A stretch of DNA of 64,000 nucleotides. It comes from Isoetes taiwanensis. Lineage: Eukaryota; Streptophyta; Lycopodiopsida; Isoetales; Isoetaceae. Of the stretch, positions 23,215-33,880 are shown in pieces; the first letter of the stretch is position 1, and each line of letters starts with the position of its first letter. A program made the position numbers and the translations under genes. Under the pieces are notes generated by a model. It saw only the letters and a list, made by a program, of their open reading frames with translations, ran no database searches and was not told where the DNA came from. The stretch lies in the NCBI GenBank assembly GCA_021234155.1, contig JAJEKV010000047.1:3793323-3857322 (forward strand), written 5' to 3'.

Positions 23215-26200
23215 CAATTCAGGCGTCTTGCCCAACCACACCACGCCACGTGACAAGAGGCCCAGATTCCACGAGCGGCTGTTAGTGCTCGGCTTTTAGC
23301 AGTAAGCCAATTGAATCAAACGATTATAAACTTCTGGAGTTGCTCTCTGATTCCACAAGCAGCGGTAGTTTAGGTTTGGGCAGATGATGTGGAGCTTTGG
23401 GGAGAGGCTGGGGAAGCCACAAACTGCTGGATAACTATCAGGGGATAGACCCTGACAATTCGGTGGGAAAGAATTACGGGACCTAGATCCTTGACAGATG
23501 CTCCTCAACGACGACGGATTTGCTCCACGACTGCAATTCAGCCAGACGCGATTTTTGTAGTGGAATCGAGCAAGCGCAGTTCCATTTTTTTTTTGGGCAG
23601 GCAGTTCAGGTATAACAGAGAACTGCCGCCTGCGGCAGTGGAATCTCACCCTAAGTTTTGTAACTAAAAGCGGACGATCATTTAGATCTTTACGCGCCAT
23701 TCTGCTGTTTTACTGGATGATTTTGAAGATCTGACCCGATATTTTCGTCTGCAGGTAACCGATATCTTCGAATGAATTGCAGGGAATAAAATTATTCCAA
23801 TGGTACAGAGAACAAAGCATAAAGCTCCCGCGGCCAGAAAGCCACGGCAGTGTTCCATGGCCAAAGGATTTCAAGCACCAAAGCGGCCACCTTTGGCCCC
23901 AAAGCAAGGATCAAAAGACAGCATTCCAGGATTCGTGATACCAGGATTGGAGCCCTTCTACCGTGTGCTAGAGTTCTGAATTGGTAAAGCAAGGAAAAGC
24001 CTGACTTTCAGGACCTCTCAATCAAATAAGCAGCTCAAACTGCCCCCAAAATGCAATTTCAAATAAAATACAATACAATACAATACAGAAATCATAGTTC
24101 CAACCATTGCTAAGAATACCCTCCTATAGTTCCAACCAATGCAAGAATCCCCTCCTGCAATACGAAACAAATTGTGCAAAGTTTATGCCTACTAATTCTT
24201 AACATAAAAGAAACATATGTCTAAATAATTTTATTCCTTACACAAACTCATCAACATTTATTTCATCAGTTCAGAAAGTAGCATCATCATCCGCAATTCA
24301 ACAAATTAAGCTCGGGATCTTGTTGTCTTAGATAAGAATGTAAGAATCATCGACATCCTCATCAGTAACTCAAACTGATTAAGCTCCGGACCTTGTTCTC
24401 TTACATAAGAATTGTTGGCCATGCCCTCAATTTCTTTCTGCGCAACCATTCATATTTGCCTCTAAACACCATTCAGGCTCAAGCAATGAGCACGTTGTTC
24501 ATAAATGCAATTGCTCCAAAAAGACATGCAATAAGAACAACTATCCAAATTGCCAATACTAAGGAGAAAGAAGCCACAATCATATCCATGCTAAATTGCA
24601 AAAGACTGGCAAACATTTTCAAGAACCTGCACAAATCGAAGAAACACATGTAAGAGAACAGATCCAAATATCTGTATGCAAGAGCAAGTGCAGTAACAAG
24701 CAACCTAAAAATAAAGAGACAATGAAGTAGCGTTAAGAATTATCTGGCTGGGGTAGAGAGACAATGAAGCAGCATTAAAAATTAGCTGCAATGCCATAAA
24801 ACGTGTTTTCTAGAAGGTGAAATTATGCAAAATAAATACTAGGGCGGGGCTGGAAACTGAGACCCTTTGACATCCACATGGAAACTGCAGCAGCCTGAAA
24901 CACAAGATGAAATCTGAACAAAATACAAGGCAACAAAACACCAGATATTGCCCTGATGACAAAACACCAGATATTGCTCTGTCGTGGCTTTTTATTTGCA
25001 AAACAATGAAGAGCATTAGAATTAATATATGTCTACTGTATGTGACATGAACCACAAGGACATCATGCAACTTCAACCCATGCAAAGCAAGGACAAAGGT
25101 CCATTAAGTATCACTGCAGGATTTGTTGATATTCAAAGTTCCTTAATGTTTCAGTAGCTTGCATGTCCAGAATTTCTAAGGAGCTTTGCATCATAAACAT
25201 CATCTGGATATCCCATGAATACATTTGGATTATCCTATCTGTGTGATGTACAGGATATTGCCTTGCTTCTTCAAAATAATATAAGGGCAATAATAAATGA
25301 AAGTGCTCGTTACCTAACTTGAACTTCCTTCACTAAACTTAAAAAGGTTTCTTGTGCACTCTCTAAAGTATGTTAAATTTATTCCTGAAAATGATACTGT
25401 AGTTAAAAAGCAAGTTCTCTCAACTTGATCTGGCATTACTCCATAAGGAACTGTCAGACTTGACTGCAGTTTCTATTAGATCTATTGAGGTCCAGGCATC
25501 GCTAGCAAAACACACCTTGATCTTAAGAAAACCATATACACGTACCTAATGTGATGTATACTATATGCTGTAGATTATGTGCGTTGATCCTGACAATGCA
25601 CTTTTATACACACAGAGGAATATAACCTTCAAGAAACCTTAAAAAACTTATTGTTCAAGCTTGTGAAAGAAACTTTCCTTTCCATTCCAATGATCTTAAC
25701 GTGATTATAGAACCACCCAACAAACGGTTTAAAACTATGTCCCTTACCATTTCAGACTTGGTTCTGTTGATGATCTATTATTACGTCATTTTCTAAATGT
25801 TTTATTACAACCCCTCTGATCTTAATAAAAACGTCCAGGACAGTGATCCTATGCCTTGATCTCAGAAATTGGAGCCAAGGTGAAGAGATAGAACCCAAGG
25901 CAAAAACAGAAGAGAATAAATCAAGAAAACAAAGAAGTCCATACCTGATGTAAAAATCCCTCTGCTCTCTCCTTGACCCCTTTAACAAGGAATCCGTTAG
26001 ATTCGCCTATTTAGCACTATGAAAGCCTGCAAAATGCCTGAATCAGCTATGAAGAAAAGAGGAACATGCACAGTTAAAATAGCATATATACCGTGTAGCT
26101 AAAGATGTCGCTCCGTCCTGGAGCCAACTGGTCCGGATCATCTTTCTCTTACATGAGGCAACTGGGTTTAGTTGTGTGGGTCTCTTACTTCACTTGCGCC

Positions 26201-26485
26201 ATGTGGCATCCATCTCAGGGCCGGATTTCAGTGCAATTGAAGCTCCCTGATTTCGGGTCGCAAAGAAACGCCCTCTTCTACTAGTTACCGTATTCCGGGG
26301 CCGGGAACCCACAAAACATATTCCAGAATCACATAACAAGATTTTTGTGTTGCCAAGAGGATGTACCCTAGGGATGGGATTTGGCATATGCTACAGAATA
26401 TGCAATTTAGACCGTGGATAGGAGATCAGGACGGTGTAGACACCGGCCCACAGTTAAGAGCAACAATAAAAGAGAGGGTTCTTCC
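23215..26485. other. No gene recognised
   Basis: Nothing here could be assigned. An (AATAC)n run lies at about 24066-24087. A minus-strand frame at about 24640-24479 is strongly hydrophobic (MDMIVASFSLVLAIWIVVLI) behind a possible acceptor, so it may be an exon of a membrane protein, but I found no partner exon or family. At 23580-23650 a GCCGCCTGCGGCAG palindrome lies next to a poly-T tract. The remainder is AT-rich and featureless. Confidence 0.4.
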
Positions 26486-26487
26486 AT

Positions 26488-27090
26488 TTGGTGTTTCTTT
26501 TTCCTATTCCGAGCTTGGCTAAGGCGATGGTTAACTGGAGTGGTGGCAAGCTCATATGATTTTTAGCATAAAATGTTTGTGTTTCTGTATAAGGGAATGT
26601 CTCTCTGCTTGACATTCCCTGTGTGGAAACAATGCCGACGCCGGCAGGCGGAGGCATTGTTGACAATACCGAGGAATATCAGCGAAGAGACATTCCCTTA
26701 ACGTCAAGCAATCGCCTTGCATTCTCATGGGCGGTAAAAAATCGATAGCGACTCGGGAATGGCGGTAAAGAGTTCAAGAATGCAAGGTAAATGGCTCCTG
26801 AATGCAAGGTAAATCCAAGAACGCGAGGTAAATCACTCCAGAATGTAAGGTAAATTCAAGAACAAGCGCGAGCGCAGGAAAAATGCGGGCTGCCGTCGAA
26901 CCTTGCAGCATTCAGGGAAAGAAACGGAGCCACATGTCGCAACAGGATTGGACGAGGCAGCAGAATGCAAGGCAGGTTGCTTTTACGTTTCCTATTCTGG
27001 GCTTGAGTAAAGCGACGGTTAATTGGGAGTGGTGGCAAGCTCATATGATTTTTATTTTTTTAGTATAAAATGTTTTTGCTTCTGAGTCTA
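26488..27090. repeat. 100 bp direct repeat flanking a foldback and a small tandem array
   Basis: A segment with TTCCTATTC, GGTTAA(C/T)TGG, GAGTGGTGGCAAGCTCATAT and ATAAAATGTTT occurs at about 26500-26590 and again at 26988-27080. Between them lies a foldback with outer arms GGGAATGTCTCT (26592-26603) and AGAGACATTCCC (about 26686-26697) and an inner stem CAATGCC / GGCATTG. A short array of TGAATGCAAGGTAAAT-like units follows at about 26775-26860. I see no protein or TSD. Confidence 0.65.
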
Positions 27091-27120
27091 TTTTCTATTC
27101 GGGGCTTGTAGTCTTGGATT

Positions 27121-27550
27121 AATATGTAGCAAAATAACAGGGGGTTCCAGGGGGATTTGATATAGATATAATTCTTGAAATCATAGACCATATCCCTAAA
27201 ACAATTCAATGGGTTATTATAAAAAAAAACATAGATTTAAGATAAAAAATAGTCACATTAGCTCACTGGTTAGATTGGTTAAAGTAGTCTTATTAGGACA
27301 TTGAGTTATTTTGGTAGAGGTTCGAATCCCCGTATTTCATATTCTAAAAGCTTAAGCGAAACCGTATAGAGGCTCGATATACCATCAAAACCTTAGGCAA
27401 ACTCGTATTCGACATCTTAATATCATAGGCGTCCCCAATCATAATTGAGCATAATCGAAACGAGAGGTGTCCAGAGGCTCCAACATACAGTCTGGGCCGT
27501 CGGATTGACAGATCCGACGACTGTGGTAGTCCAGGGTGCACCTCGTTTAG
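27121..27550 (+). repeat. 430 bp tandem repeat, copy 1, with tRNA-like A and B boxes
   Basis: The 430 bp unit beginning AATATGTAGCAAAATAACAG is repeated directly at 27551-27980 with essentially one difference (27362 C versus 27792 T). Inside, TTAGCTCACTGGTTAGATTG (about 27258-27277) resembles the pol III A box and D-arm, and GAGGTTCGAATCCCC (27317-27331) matches the B box/T-arm. A tRNA-derived SINE or tRNA relic is likely; the rest of a cloverleaf is not convincing. There is no poly-A tail at the unit end. Confidence 0.7.
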
Positions 27551-27980
27551 AATATGTAGCAAAATAACAGGGGGTTCCAGGGGGATTTGATATAGATATA
27601 ATTCTTGAAATCATAGACCATATCCCTAAAACAATTCAATGGGTTATTATAAAAAAAAACATAGATTTAAGATAAAAAATAGTCACATTAGCTCACTGGT
27701 TAGATTGGTTAAAGTAGTCTTATTAGGACATTGAGTTATTTTGGTAGAGGTTCGAATCCCCGTATTTCATATTCTAAAAGCTTAAGCGAAATCGTATAGA
27801 GGCTCGATATACCATCAAAACCTTAGGCAAACTCGTATTCGACATCTTAATATCATAGGCGTCCCCAATCATAATTGAGCATAATCGAAACGAGAGGTGT
27901 CCAGAGGCTCCAACATACAGTCTGGGCCGTCGGATTGACAGATCCGACGACTGTGGTAGTCCAGGGTGCACCTCGTTTAG
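27551..27980 (+). repeat. 430 bp tandem repeat, copy 2
   Basis: This is the second, adjacent copy of the 27121-27550 unit. The next eight bases (AATATGTA, 27981-27988) begin a third unit, which stops at once. Boxes A and B recur at +430. The near-identity points either to a very recent unequal exchange or to an assembly duplication. Confidence 0.85.
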
Positions 27981-27981
27981 A

Positions 27982-28865
27982 ATATGTAACCTTTAGGACC
28001 TTGAAATTACTTAAGATTATAGCCCAAGTTTATTTTAAGTCATTTTTAGGTGATTTTCACCCAAAAATTTCAGGCGACGCTCTGGTGGCGCCGCCATCAC
28101 AGTCAATCAAGGTAAACAATATCAGAATACAGAAAATTTCATAGCATTAATATACAGAACAATGATTTACAACTCAGTGGTATTAACCAAAGCAGGGCTT
28201 AGCCAGAGCTTAAAGAGTCGTTGCCATAACCATAGCTAGAGCTTAGAGCTTAGAGCTTAGACAGCCGTTGCTGGAACAGGGGAGACCTCCATTGCCGCTG
28301 CACTTTCTCAAGCTCGAAAGAATGCCGAAAACTGCTCTAAAAGCCGAAGGCAGAGCTTGAAAACCGAAAGCCGTGCATCCACAGATGCTTTTAGAAGTAA
28401 GAAAACCGAAAGCCGTGCATCCATAGGTGCATCCACACGCATCTTCTGATTCACAAAGAAATGAGACCCATCTTCTGGTATATAGAGCGAACCGGCAAAA
28501 GAATGCCACACAACCTGATCCTTAAATCTAAAATGAGTCACAAAGACTCCATAACCTTGAATCTATAACCTGCATAACCTCGAAAGCCACCAAACAAACG
28601 CAAACCGCAAGGATGATCTGGAAATGCAACAAGAACAACATTAGAACAAAAAAAACTCGAAAAACCAGACAAAGACATAAAAGATTTGGACAAGAAGTAC
28701 CTCGGCTAGAAGATCGTCTCCTAGCGCCTCCAAGAAGCTCGTCCAATCGAAAAATAATGCACTCGGACGACCTGGCGCCTCAAAAGAAGCTCCAGGCGAA
28801 GGTCTTGTCGGACCGGAGCTTCAAAAATTCCCGGCAGGGGTAATTTCAAGGTCCTGAAGGCCACG
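27982..28865. mobile_element. Element with about 25 bp inverted ends
   Basis: The left end, CCTTTAGGACCTTGAAATTA (27988-28008 region), is matched in inverted orientation by TAATTTCAAGGTCCTGAAGG (about 28840-28859), with transitions only. The interior, about 830 bp, includes GGTGGCGCCGCC near 28084 and tandem AAAACCGAAAGCCGTGCATC units (28365-28425). No transposase frame is visible and the target duplication is unclear, so the boundaries are approximate. The tandem-repeat edge lies at its left side and the GC-rich palindrome at its right. Confidence 0.5.
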
Positions 28866-28868
28866 TAT

Positions 28869-28974
28869 GGGAACCTACGCGACCTTAAGGTTTCTGGAAG
28901 AAACCTGGCGCCGCCGCCGCGAGTGGCGCCGCCGCCAGGTTTCTTCCAGAAACCCTAAGGGCGCGTAGGTTCCC
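28869..28974. repeat. GC-rich palindrome with 42 bp arms
   Basis: The left arm 28869-28910 (GGGAACCTACGCGACCTTAA...GAAACCTGGCG) and the right arm 28933-28974 are reverse complements with two mismatches. The arms are separated by 22 bp of GCC/GGC-rich sequence (CCGCCGCCGCGAGTGGCGCC). A transcript would form an almost perfect 42 bp helix. It is far richer in GC than its surroundings. It could be a small foldback TE or a hairpin RNA precursor; nothing in the sequence decides between these. Confidence 0.9.
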
Positions 28975-29517
28975 TTATACAAAGTCATAAATCAAAACGT
29001 ATGCTTAGACGACTTTCGTAAGTTATCAAGTATTAGCATTCACATAAAGTACTTATTTCAGAAATCCACACATTTCACTCCAAAAATCTTAATCATAAAC
29101 TGCAAATGAACCCTCTCCAAATTTAGGCATTAACTTCAAGAACCTTATGCCTTCATTCCCAATGTTGAATTCATATGGTTGTGTCTTGCTTGCGAAATGA
29201 TTTCTTAAGTCAAGAATGAGCATTCTATTTCAAAAATCGCTCATAATTCTAAATGCTCATGCATGTAGTAGTATAGTCTAGAAAATGCAAAAATTACGAG
29301 AAAAAAAGGGCTCGTCATAAGGGTCCTAAACCTAATTTCGAACTAACATCCAGTAGTCCAGTAGGGAGAAATGCCACAAAAGATCAATCTAAGCATCCGG
29401 TTCAAACATCCGGTATGGAGAAACGCCTCCGCCAGGATAAAGCATTACGGCGAAAATCATTTGGAGTTCTTCAACGGATGCCACGATGATGTATAAGGTA
29501 AGTTGTTTTGCAACGAT
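28975..29517. other. No feature recognised
   Basis: AT-rich sequence without a recognisable ORF, RNA or repeat. A short duplication of CATCCGGT...GGAGAAA(C/T)GCC occurs at about 29347-29430. Confidence 0.4.
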
Positions 29518-29519
29518 AA

Positions 29520-29789
29520 GGTATATGATGCAGCTTTTTGTATGGCTCATGTTATTGTGGATGCTGGACTTGCATCAGATGTGGTAGTCGGAACTACTCT
29601 TAAGCAGGCTGAAAATGCTATGTCCATGATACTAGATACATTTTCTAGTGGTAGAAAGGAAATAAATGAGCTATTTTGAGTCTCTGGCCTTGATAATGAA
29701 TCCCTTGGTGAATCCAAGGTCCAAGCAGATGCAGAGGGATTTGAATCAGCAATAGAAAAATCTCAGAAAAACCAGTTGACATATACAAG
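29520..29789 (+). pseudogene. Coding-like fragment of unknown family, one stop
   Basis: The plus strand reads DAAFCMAHVIVDAGLASDVV, then GTTLKQAENAMSMILDTFSS, GRKEINELF, a TGA, and then about 35 further in-frame codons (SGLDNESLGESKVQADAEGF...). It ends at a possible donor, ACAAGG|TAAAC. The composition is that of an ordinary soluble protein, and the single TGA suggests a relic exon. Just downstream, CAGGGAGCTGATTGATGG (29881) and CAGGGAGGTGATTGATGG (29927) are a local duplicate. I do not recognise the family. Confidence 0.35.
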
Positions 29790-30322
29790 GTAAACAGCTT
29801 TATATTGGATATCCAATGTTATATTTGTCCTCAATAATGCACGTTTGTGAAACAAGTTGGTAAGAAACATTCTGCCTGTGCAGGGAGCTGATTGATGGAT
29901 TTGTTCTTGTTAACACTGATGCAGTGCAGGGAGGTGATTGATGGTGTTAACGGTGATGCAGTTGGTTGCTGCTATCAATGTATTCAGCTTACTATTCCTA
30001 GACATTCAATGCATGCTTCAAGCATTTGGAACTTTCCAATGCCTTGGTGTGTTTTCATCATACACTATTGTAGAAACAGCATAAAACATCTTCTATAGCT
30101 TGTTCTCGTAACGTCATACTTTCGTGTTCATATTCCTTCTTAAATTTGTCACATGTTGTGAGACATGTCATGCTTAACTTCACACTTTCTCTGTTAACTG
30201 CAAGGCATTGAGGATAAAAGAAGTATTCTTGAGCCTGCATGAGCCCATGCGTTGGCAGGAGCAAAAGCTTACTGAAAATATTATGGACTGAAACTGTTGT
30301 ACTTGTACTAGTGGAGCCAATA

Positions 30323-30506
30323 TATGACGTTTTCCTTCGTTTCACCGAATAGAAGGAAAATGAGGTTCTTGAAATACGGAGGCCGTTAGCAGTTAGTTAG
30401 TTCTTTCCCTCTTTTTCCTATTTATATACTTTCTCGTACGTTTCTCTCTCATCAGCTCTCTTGGTGCATTTCCTATCCTCCTCTTCCTTCTCCCTTCGGT
30501 TTGGCC
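30323..30506 (+). promoter_or_regulatory. TATA-containing leader, copy 1 (upstream of coiled-coil ORF)
   Basis: This 184 bp segment is repeated at 32901-33082 at about 93-95% identity by eye. It starts with ATGACGTTTTCCTTC and a hairpin (CGTTTTCCTTC / GAAGGAAAATG), and contains TATTTATATAC at about 30419-30429 followed by a pyrimidine-rich leader (TCTCTCTCATCAGCTCTCTT). The coiled-coil ORF begins 75 bp downstream, so this looks like its promoter and 5' UTR. The two copies could also be the shared parts of a degenerate pair of LTRs. Confidence 0.6.
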
Positions 30507-30580
30507 ATATTCCTTCTTCACGGTCCCCTTTTTTTTTCCTTAGGCTGGTTAGTTGTTGGCGGTGCATCCACGTTGCTGGT

Positions 30581-31132
30581 ATGGCCCCAAAATCTGGTAC
30601 GGTAAAGCTCAGGAAAAGGCATGCTTCTGGTTCTTCCGAGCATGTTCCGGCATGGCTTAAAGCCATGGAAGGCAGATTGGAAGCGAAGTTTGACAGCCTG
30701 AATGGCCTTATGGAGAGCAGGTTGCAGGCGAAATTAGATGATCTGAGTAGCTCAAAGGCAGAAATTCTTGCAACCCTGGAGTCCAAGGTTTCGTCTCTGC
30801 AGGGAGAGATCCAACAGAAGAGCAGGAGAGCAAGAGCTCCTCTCTTAAAATATCATGAAAATATGAAGCAGTATGATTTGTTCAATCAGTTGGAGGATTG
30901 TTTTCTTGATTTAGAGAGCCACTTACAGACGCACAAAGTCCTGGACGCAACAGCCAAAGGCATCATTGATAGAGGTAAAGCTTTGATTTCTAACAGGAAA
31001 AAGATAATTTGCATCACGGATAGGGAGGGTCCAAGAGTTGCGGAGTGCTATGAAATGGGGGATTTTACCCTTTTCGATTTGAGAAACGGCCCAAAAATAG
31101 GGCTCGATGGATCCGTGGTTACTCTGTCATAA
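30581..31132 (+). CDS. Coiled-coil protein, 183 aa, unknown family
   Basis: This is an intronless frame with an upstream TATA box. The open frame extends upstream to 30461, but the ATG at 30581 (MAPKSGTVKLRKRHASGSSE) starts a basic N-terminus. It is followed by a heptad-like segment (residues about 25-80; MEGRLEAKFDSLNGLMESRL, AKLDDLSSSKAEILATLESK), then a globular part with KKIICITDREGPRVAECYEM, and ends at TAA 31130-31132. There is no signal peptide or membrane segment. A basic tail plus coiled coil is reminiscent of TE-encoded nucleic-acid-binding proteins, but no zinc knuckle or other TE domain is present. A duplicated leader lies 2.6 kb downstream. Function unknown. Confidence 0.45.
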   Translation: MAPKSGTVKLRKRHASGSSEHVPAWLKAMEGRLEAKFDSLNGLMESRLQAKLDDLSSSKAEILATLESKVSSLQGEIQQKSRRARAPLLKYHENMKQYDLFNQLEDCFLDLESHLQTHKVLDATAKGIIDRGKALISNRKKIICITDREGPRVAECYEMGDFTLFDLRNGPKIGLDGSVVTLS

Positions 31133-32900
31133 GGCTTGGGGTGTTTGATGATTTATAAGCCTATTCTAACTCTTTGGTAGAGATCTGCCGGTTCAGTTCT
31201 TTTACTTCAGTTGTTCTGCTTATTCTGCTCAGTGGTTGTTGGTTGAGATAGTATTGTTTGTTGATGCTAAATAAGAGGTAAAGTTTCTGGAGGAAGGTTA
31301 CAGGAATGATTGTGTTCTCTGAGTTTTTTTCTTTTAACAATTTCTTGTTCTGCCAATATCGAGCTTAATAACTTGCAGGTTGATAATTTCCAGGTTAATA
31401 ATTCCCAGGAGTATTAAAGTTGTTTGATGTTGCATGTGGATAACAAACAGAGTTTTTGAGCTCACGGGAATAGTTGGTGTTCCTTGGGTTTTCTCGGGGA
31501 TTCCCTCATGATAATATTTTTGGTCGCATTAATTGTATGGAATAGTGCTGCTGTAGGAGTGGTTGATTTTGCCATTAGTTAGGCAAATGTTTGGGTAAGA
31601 TTTGGATAATAATTGATTCACAGGCCCCCGGGAATTATTGGGTCAAATTAAGCTCTCTAACTACTGATGATGTTGTTCTTCTGAGTTTGCACTTAGTTAT
31701 AATCCTTCTAATATAATGCATGTGTCGTCCACTTACAGTCTTGGAGTAAATCTCCCCTGATGTTTATTAGGCTTTCACTGATAGAATATGGGTTAAACAA
31801 ATTCTATGGATCTCTAGATGGGATATTTATCTCTTGATATAATGTTCTCTCGCTACACAGACCAATTGGCCTTGGAGTTTGATGAATAAATTACATAGTA
31901 TATCAGTCCTGTCATAGCTCAGTTATCTGTTTTGTTCATATTCAGCATCTGTCATGGGCTCAGCATAATTACTTTATTTTCAACTCATTGGTTGATTCCA
32001 TAGCTATTTTCAAGAAAGGCCAGGACATTCCCAGGTTTGGTGGGCTCTGCATAAGTCGGTTTCCTTTTGTCTGTTTTTCTTTCTTTACCTGATCCATTCT
32101 TAACCTACCTACTCATGGAGCTCCCTGTATTAAAGTCTCAGACTCAAATTAAGCTAGAAACATGCCATTTCTACGGTGTCCTGGCCGCAGTTGCTCGCCT
32201 CACCTTGCCTGCTCCGGTTGCCTTGCCATGCCGCTGTCGACAGGTGCTTGCCGCTTCTCACCTCGCCCTGTTCTTGCCTTGCCTAACCCGGGCATCTCAG
32301 ATTTGGCCGCCTTGCTCTGCCGCCCATCTGTAAACCTAGCTACCCTATGTTGATCGAGGTTTTTTTTTTTAACCCTTTTCTTGACCCTTAACTGAGTTTG
32401 CTATGATTGGTCAAGGTTAACCTAATATAATACTTAACTAAGCTTACTAACCCATAACTAAGGTGTTGCTATTATATTCTATTCTATGCTTTTATAACTA
32501 AGGTTTTATTATCTTCTTAACCCATGATTTAAGTTATCATGTTAAGCCCTCCTTGGACTCATAGAGTTTTTTCTTAAAGTTGCTAGACGTAGCAATAGTT
32601 GTTTGCCATCTTAACTTTTGGGTCGCTTGACCAGAGTCTGCGCTATAATAAAGTTTTGTATGCCCTTTCTTATAACGCCGGTTTTTCCTTCCCCCATGGT
32701 TGGTGCACCATAGAAATTGTTTCAGATTTGAAACGTGAATAATATGTGGTCTTACAGCATGATGTTCTAGCACTCAGCTGTTAAGCTTCTTACGTTGTAT
32801 GTGAGCAACTACTGACTCTTTGCCCTGCTTAACGGATTTTATATTATTCCTGCCTCTACTTTAGCATTCTTGTCCATGTCTAGTCGTAGTATTTCTAGAA
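31133..32900. other. No gene recognised between the two leader copies
   Basis: Mostly T-rich sequence. A GC-rich stretch at 32165-32335 (CCTTGCC-rich) contains overlapping open frames but no motif. At 32862-32900 the 38 bp TAGCATTCTTGTCCATGTCT... segment occurs, and it recurs at 33638-33675, so the 32.9-33.64 kb interval is bracketed by short direct repeats. Confidence 0.4.
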
Positions 32901-33082
32901 ATGACGTTTTCCTTCGTTTCACCGAATAGAAGGAAAACGAGGTTCTTGAAATATGGAGGCAGTTAGCATTTAGTTAGTTCTTTCCCTCTTTTCCCTATTT
33001 ATATGCTTTCTCGTACGTTTCTCTCTCATCAGCTCTCTTGGTGCATTTCCTATCCTCCTCTTCCTTCTCCCTTCGGTTTGGC
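32901..33082 (+). repeat. TATA-containing leader, copy 2
   Basis: Direct repeat of 30323-30506, including the hairpin near its start, TATTTATATGC (about 32996) and the same pyrimidine-rich leader. After the shared TTCGGTTTGGCC the two copies diverge completely. This copy leads into a C-rich run and the 33142-33295 minisatellite rather than an ORF. Confidence 0.8.
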
Positions 33083-33141
33083 CCACCCCCCCCACCCTTC
33101 TCCTGCTTTTGTGACTTGTTTGAAAACTAACACTTTGTTGG

Positions 33142-33295
33142 AGGCCTAGCGCCTGGTTGGTGGCCTAGTGCCTGGTTGGGGCCTTGGTGCCTGGTTGAGG
33201 CCTGGGTGCCTGGTTGAGGCTTTTGTGCCTGGTTGGACCCTAGTGCCTGGTTGGAGGCCTTCATGCCTGGATGGCCTTGGTGGCTTTGGTTCGTC
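33142..33295 (+). repeat. Minisatellite, about 18-20 bp unit
   Basis: About eight to nine units of the form GCCTGGTTGGGGCCTTGGT (variants TGGTGGCCTAGT, TGAGGCCTGGGT, TGGACCCTAGT) lie head to tail. Frames through it are open on both strands because the repeat lacks stops, so I do not treat them as genes. Confidence 0.85.
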
Positions 33296-33507
33296 TTTCT
33301 TGTGTATGCAGGGTTTTGCGTGCTTGTTTGGAGGAGAGCATCGGATTCGGAGTACAAAATGAAGATCAATGGAGAAGATAATTCAAACATGTTGCGTCTT
33401 TGGCAACTGCATTGCTGTAATGTATTTCCACCCAATAAGGCTAGTCAGTATGAGGGTGCAAGATCTATTATGTTTTTGGACCTAGCATTGGTTAGTGATC
33501 CCATTGT

Positions 33508-33558
33508 TGTCAGGGTTTTTCCTCGAAAACTCGAAAGGGCAAGGTTTTTTAATCCCAG
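33508..33558 (+). repeat. Stray copy of the C-family hairpin core
   Basis: GTTGTCAGGGTTTTTCCTCG, AAAACTCGAAAGGGCAAGG and TTTTTTAATCCC correspond to the core of the internal hairpin of C1-C4, but the outer stem is absent. It suggests a decayed or related element in the 32.9-33.64 kb interval. Confidence 0.6.
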
Positions 33559-33880
33559 CCATAATGGTTTCACTAGCTTGCTATCAGTATATGTATCTGT
33601 TTTGGTTATCAAGGAGATGCCCATGAGCAGCATTCATTAGCATTCTTGTCCATGTCTAGCCGTAGTATTTCTAGAAGAATTTTAATCGCTAGTGGGGCCA
33701 ATACAAAATTTGCTTACTATTTCAGTTCAAATCACAAGAGAGGTGAATTGTCCGCCTATGTTAGCCATCACGATTTGCACATTGGTGAGATGACAGTGCA
33801 AGAAACACTTGAGTTTTAATTGCTTGATGTCAAGGTGTTGGGAGTAGACAAGGTAAGCTTGAATTCCCAATAATATGTAT

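Noticed and set aside
22327-23256. 309-codon minus-strand open frame
   Set aside because: It lies wholly within repeat element C2, runs through its hairpins and GCATGC-rich runs, and the equivalent frame is broken in C3. No domain is visible.
24479-24703. Hydrophobic minus-strand frame as a membrane protein gene
   Set aside because: A single short frame with a possible acceptor, but no partner exon, start context or family match.
27317-27331. Functional tRNA gene at the GGTTCGAATCCCC box
   Set aside because: D-arm and T-arm-like parts are present, but no acceptor stem or anticodon arm can be drawn with confidence. I kept only the SINE-like description.
33233-33640. 135-codon plus-strand frame after the minisatellite
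   Set aside because: Its first third is minisatellite sequence and its last third overlaps the stray C-family hairpin core, so it is a composite of repeats.
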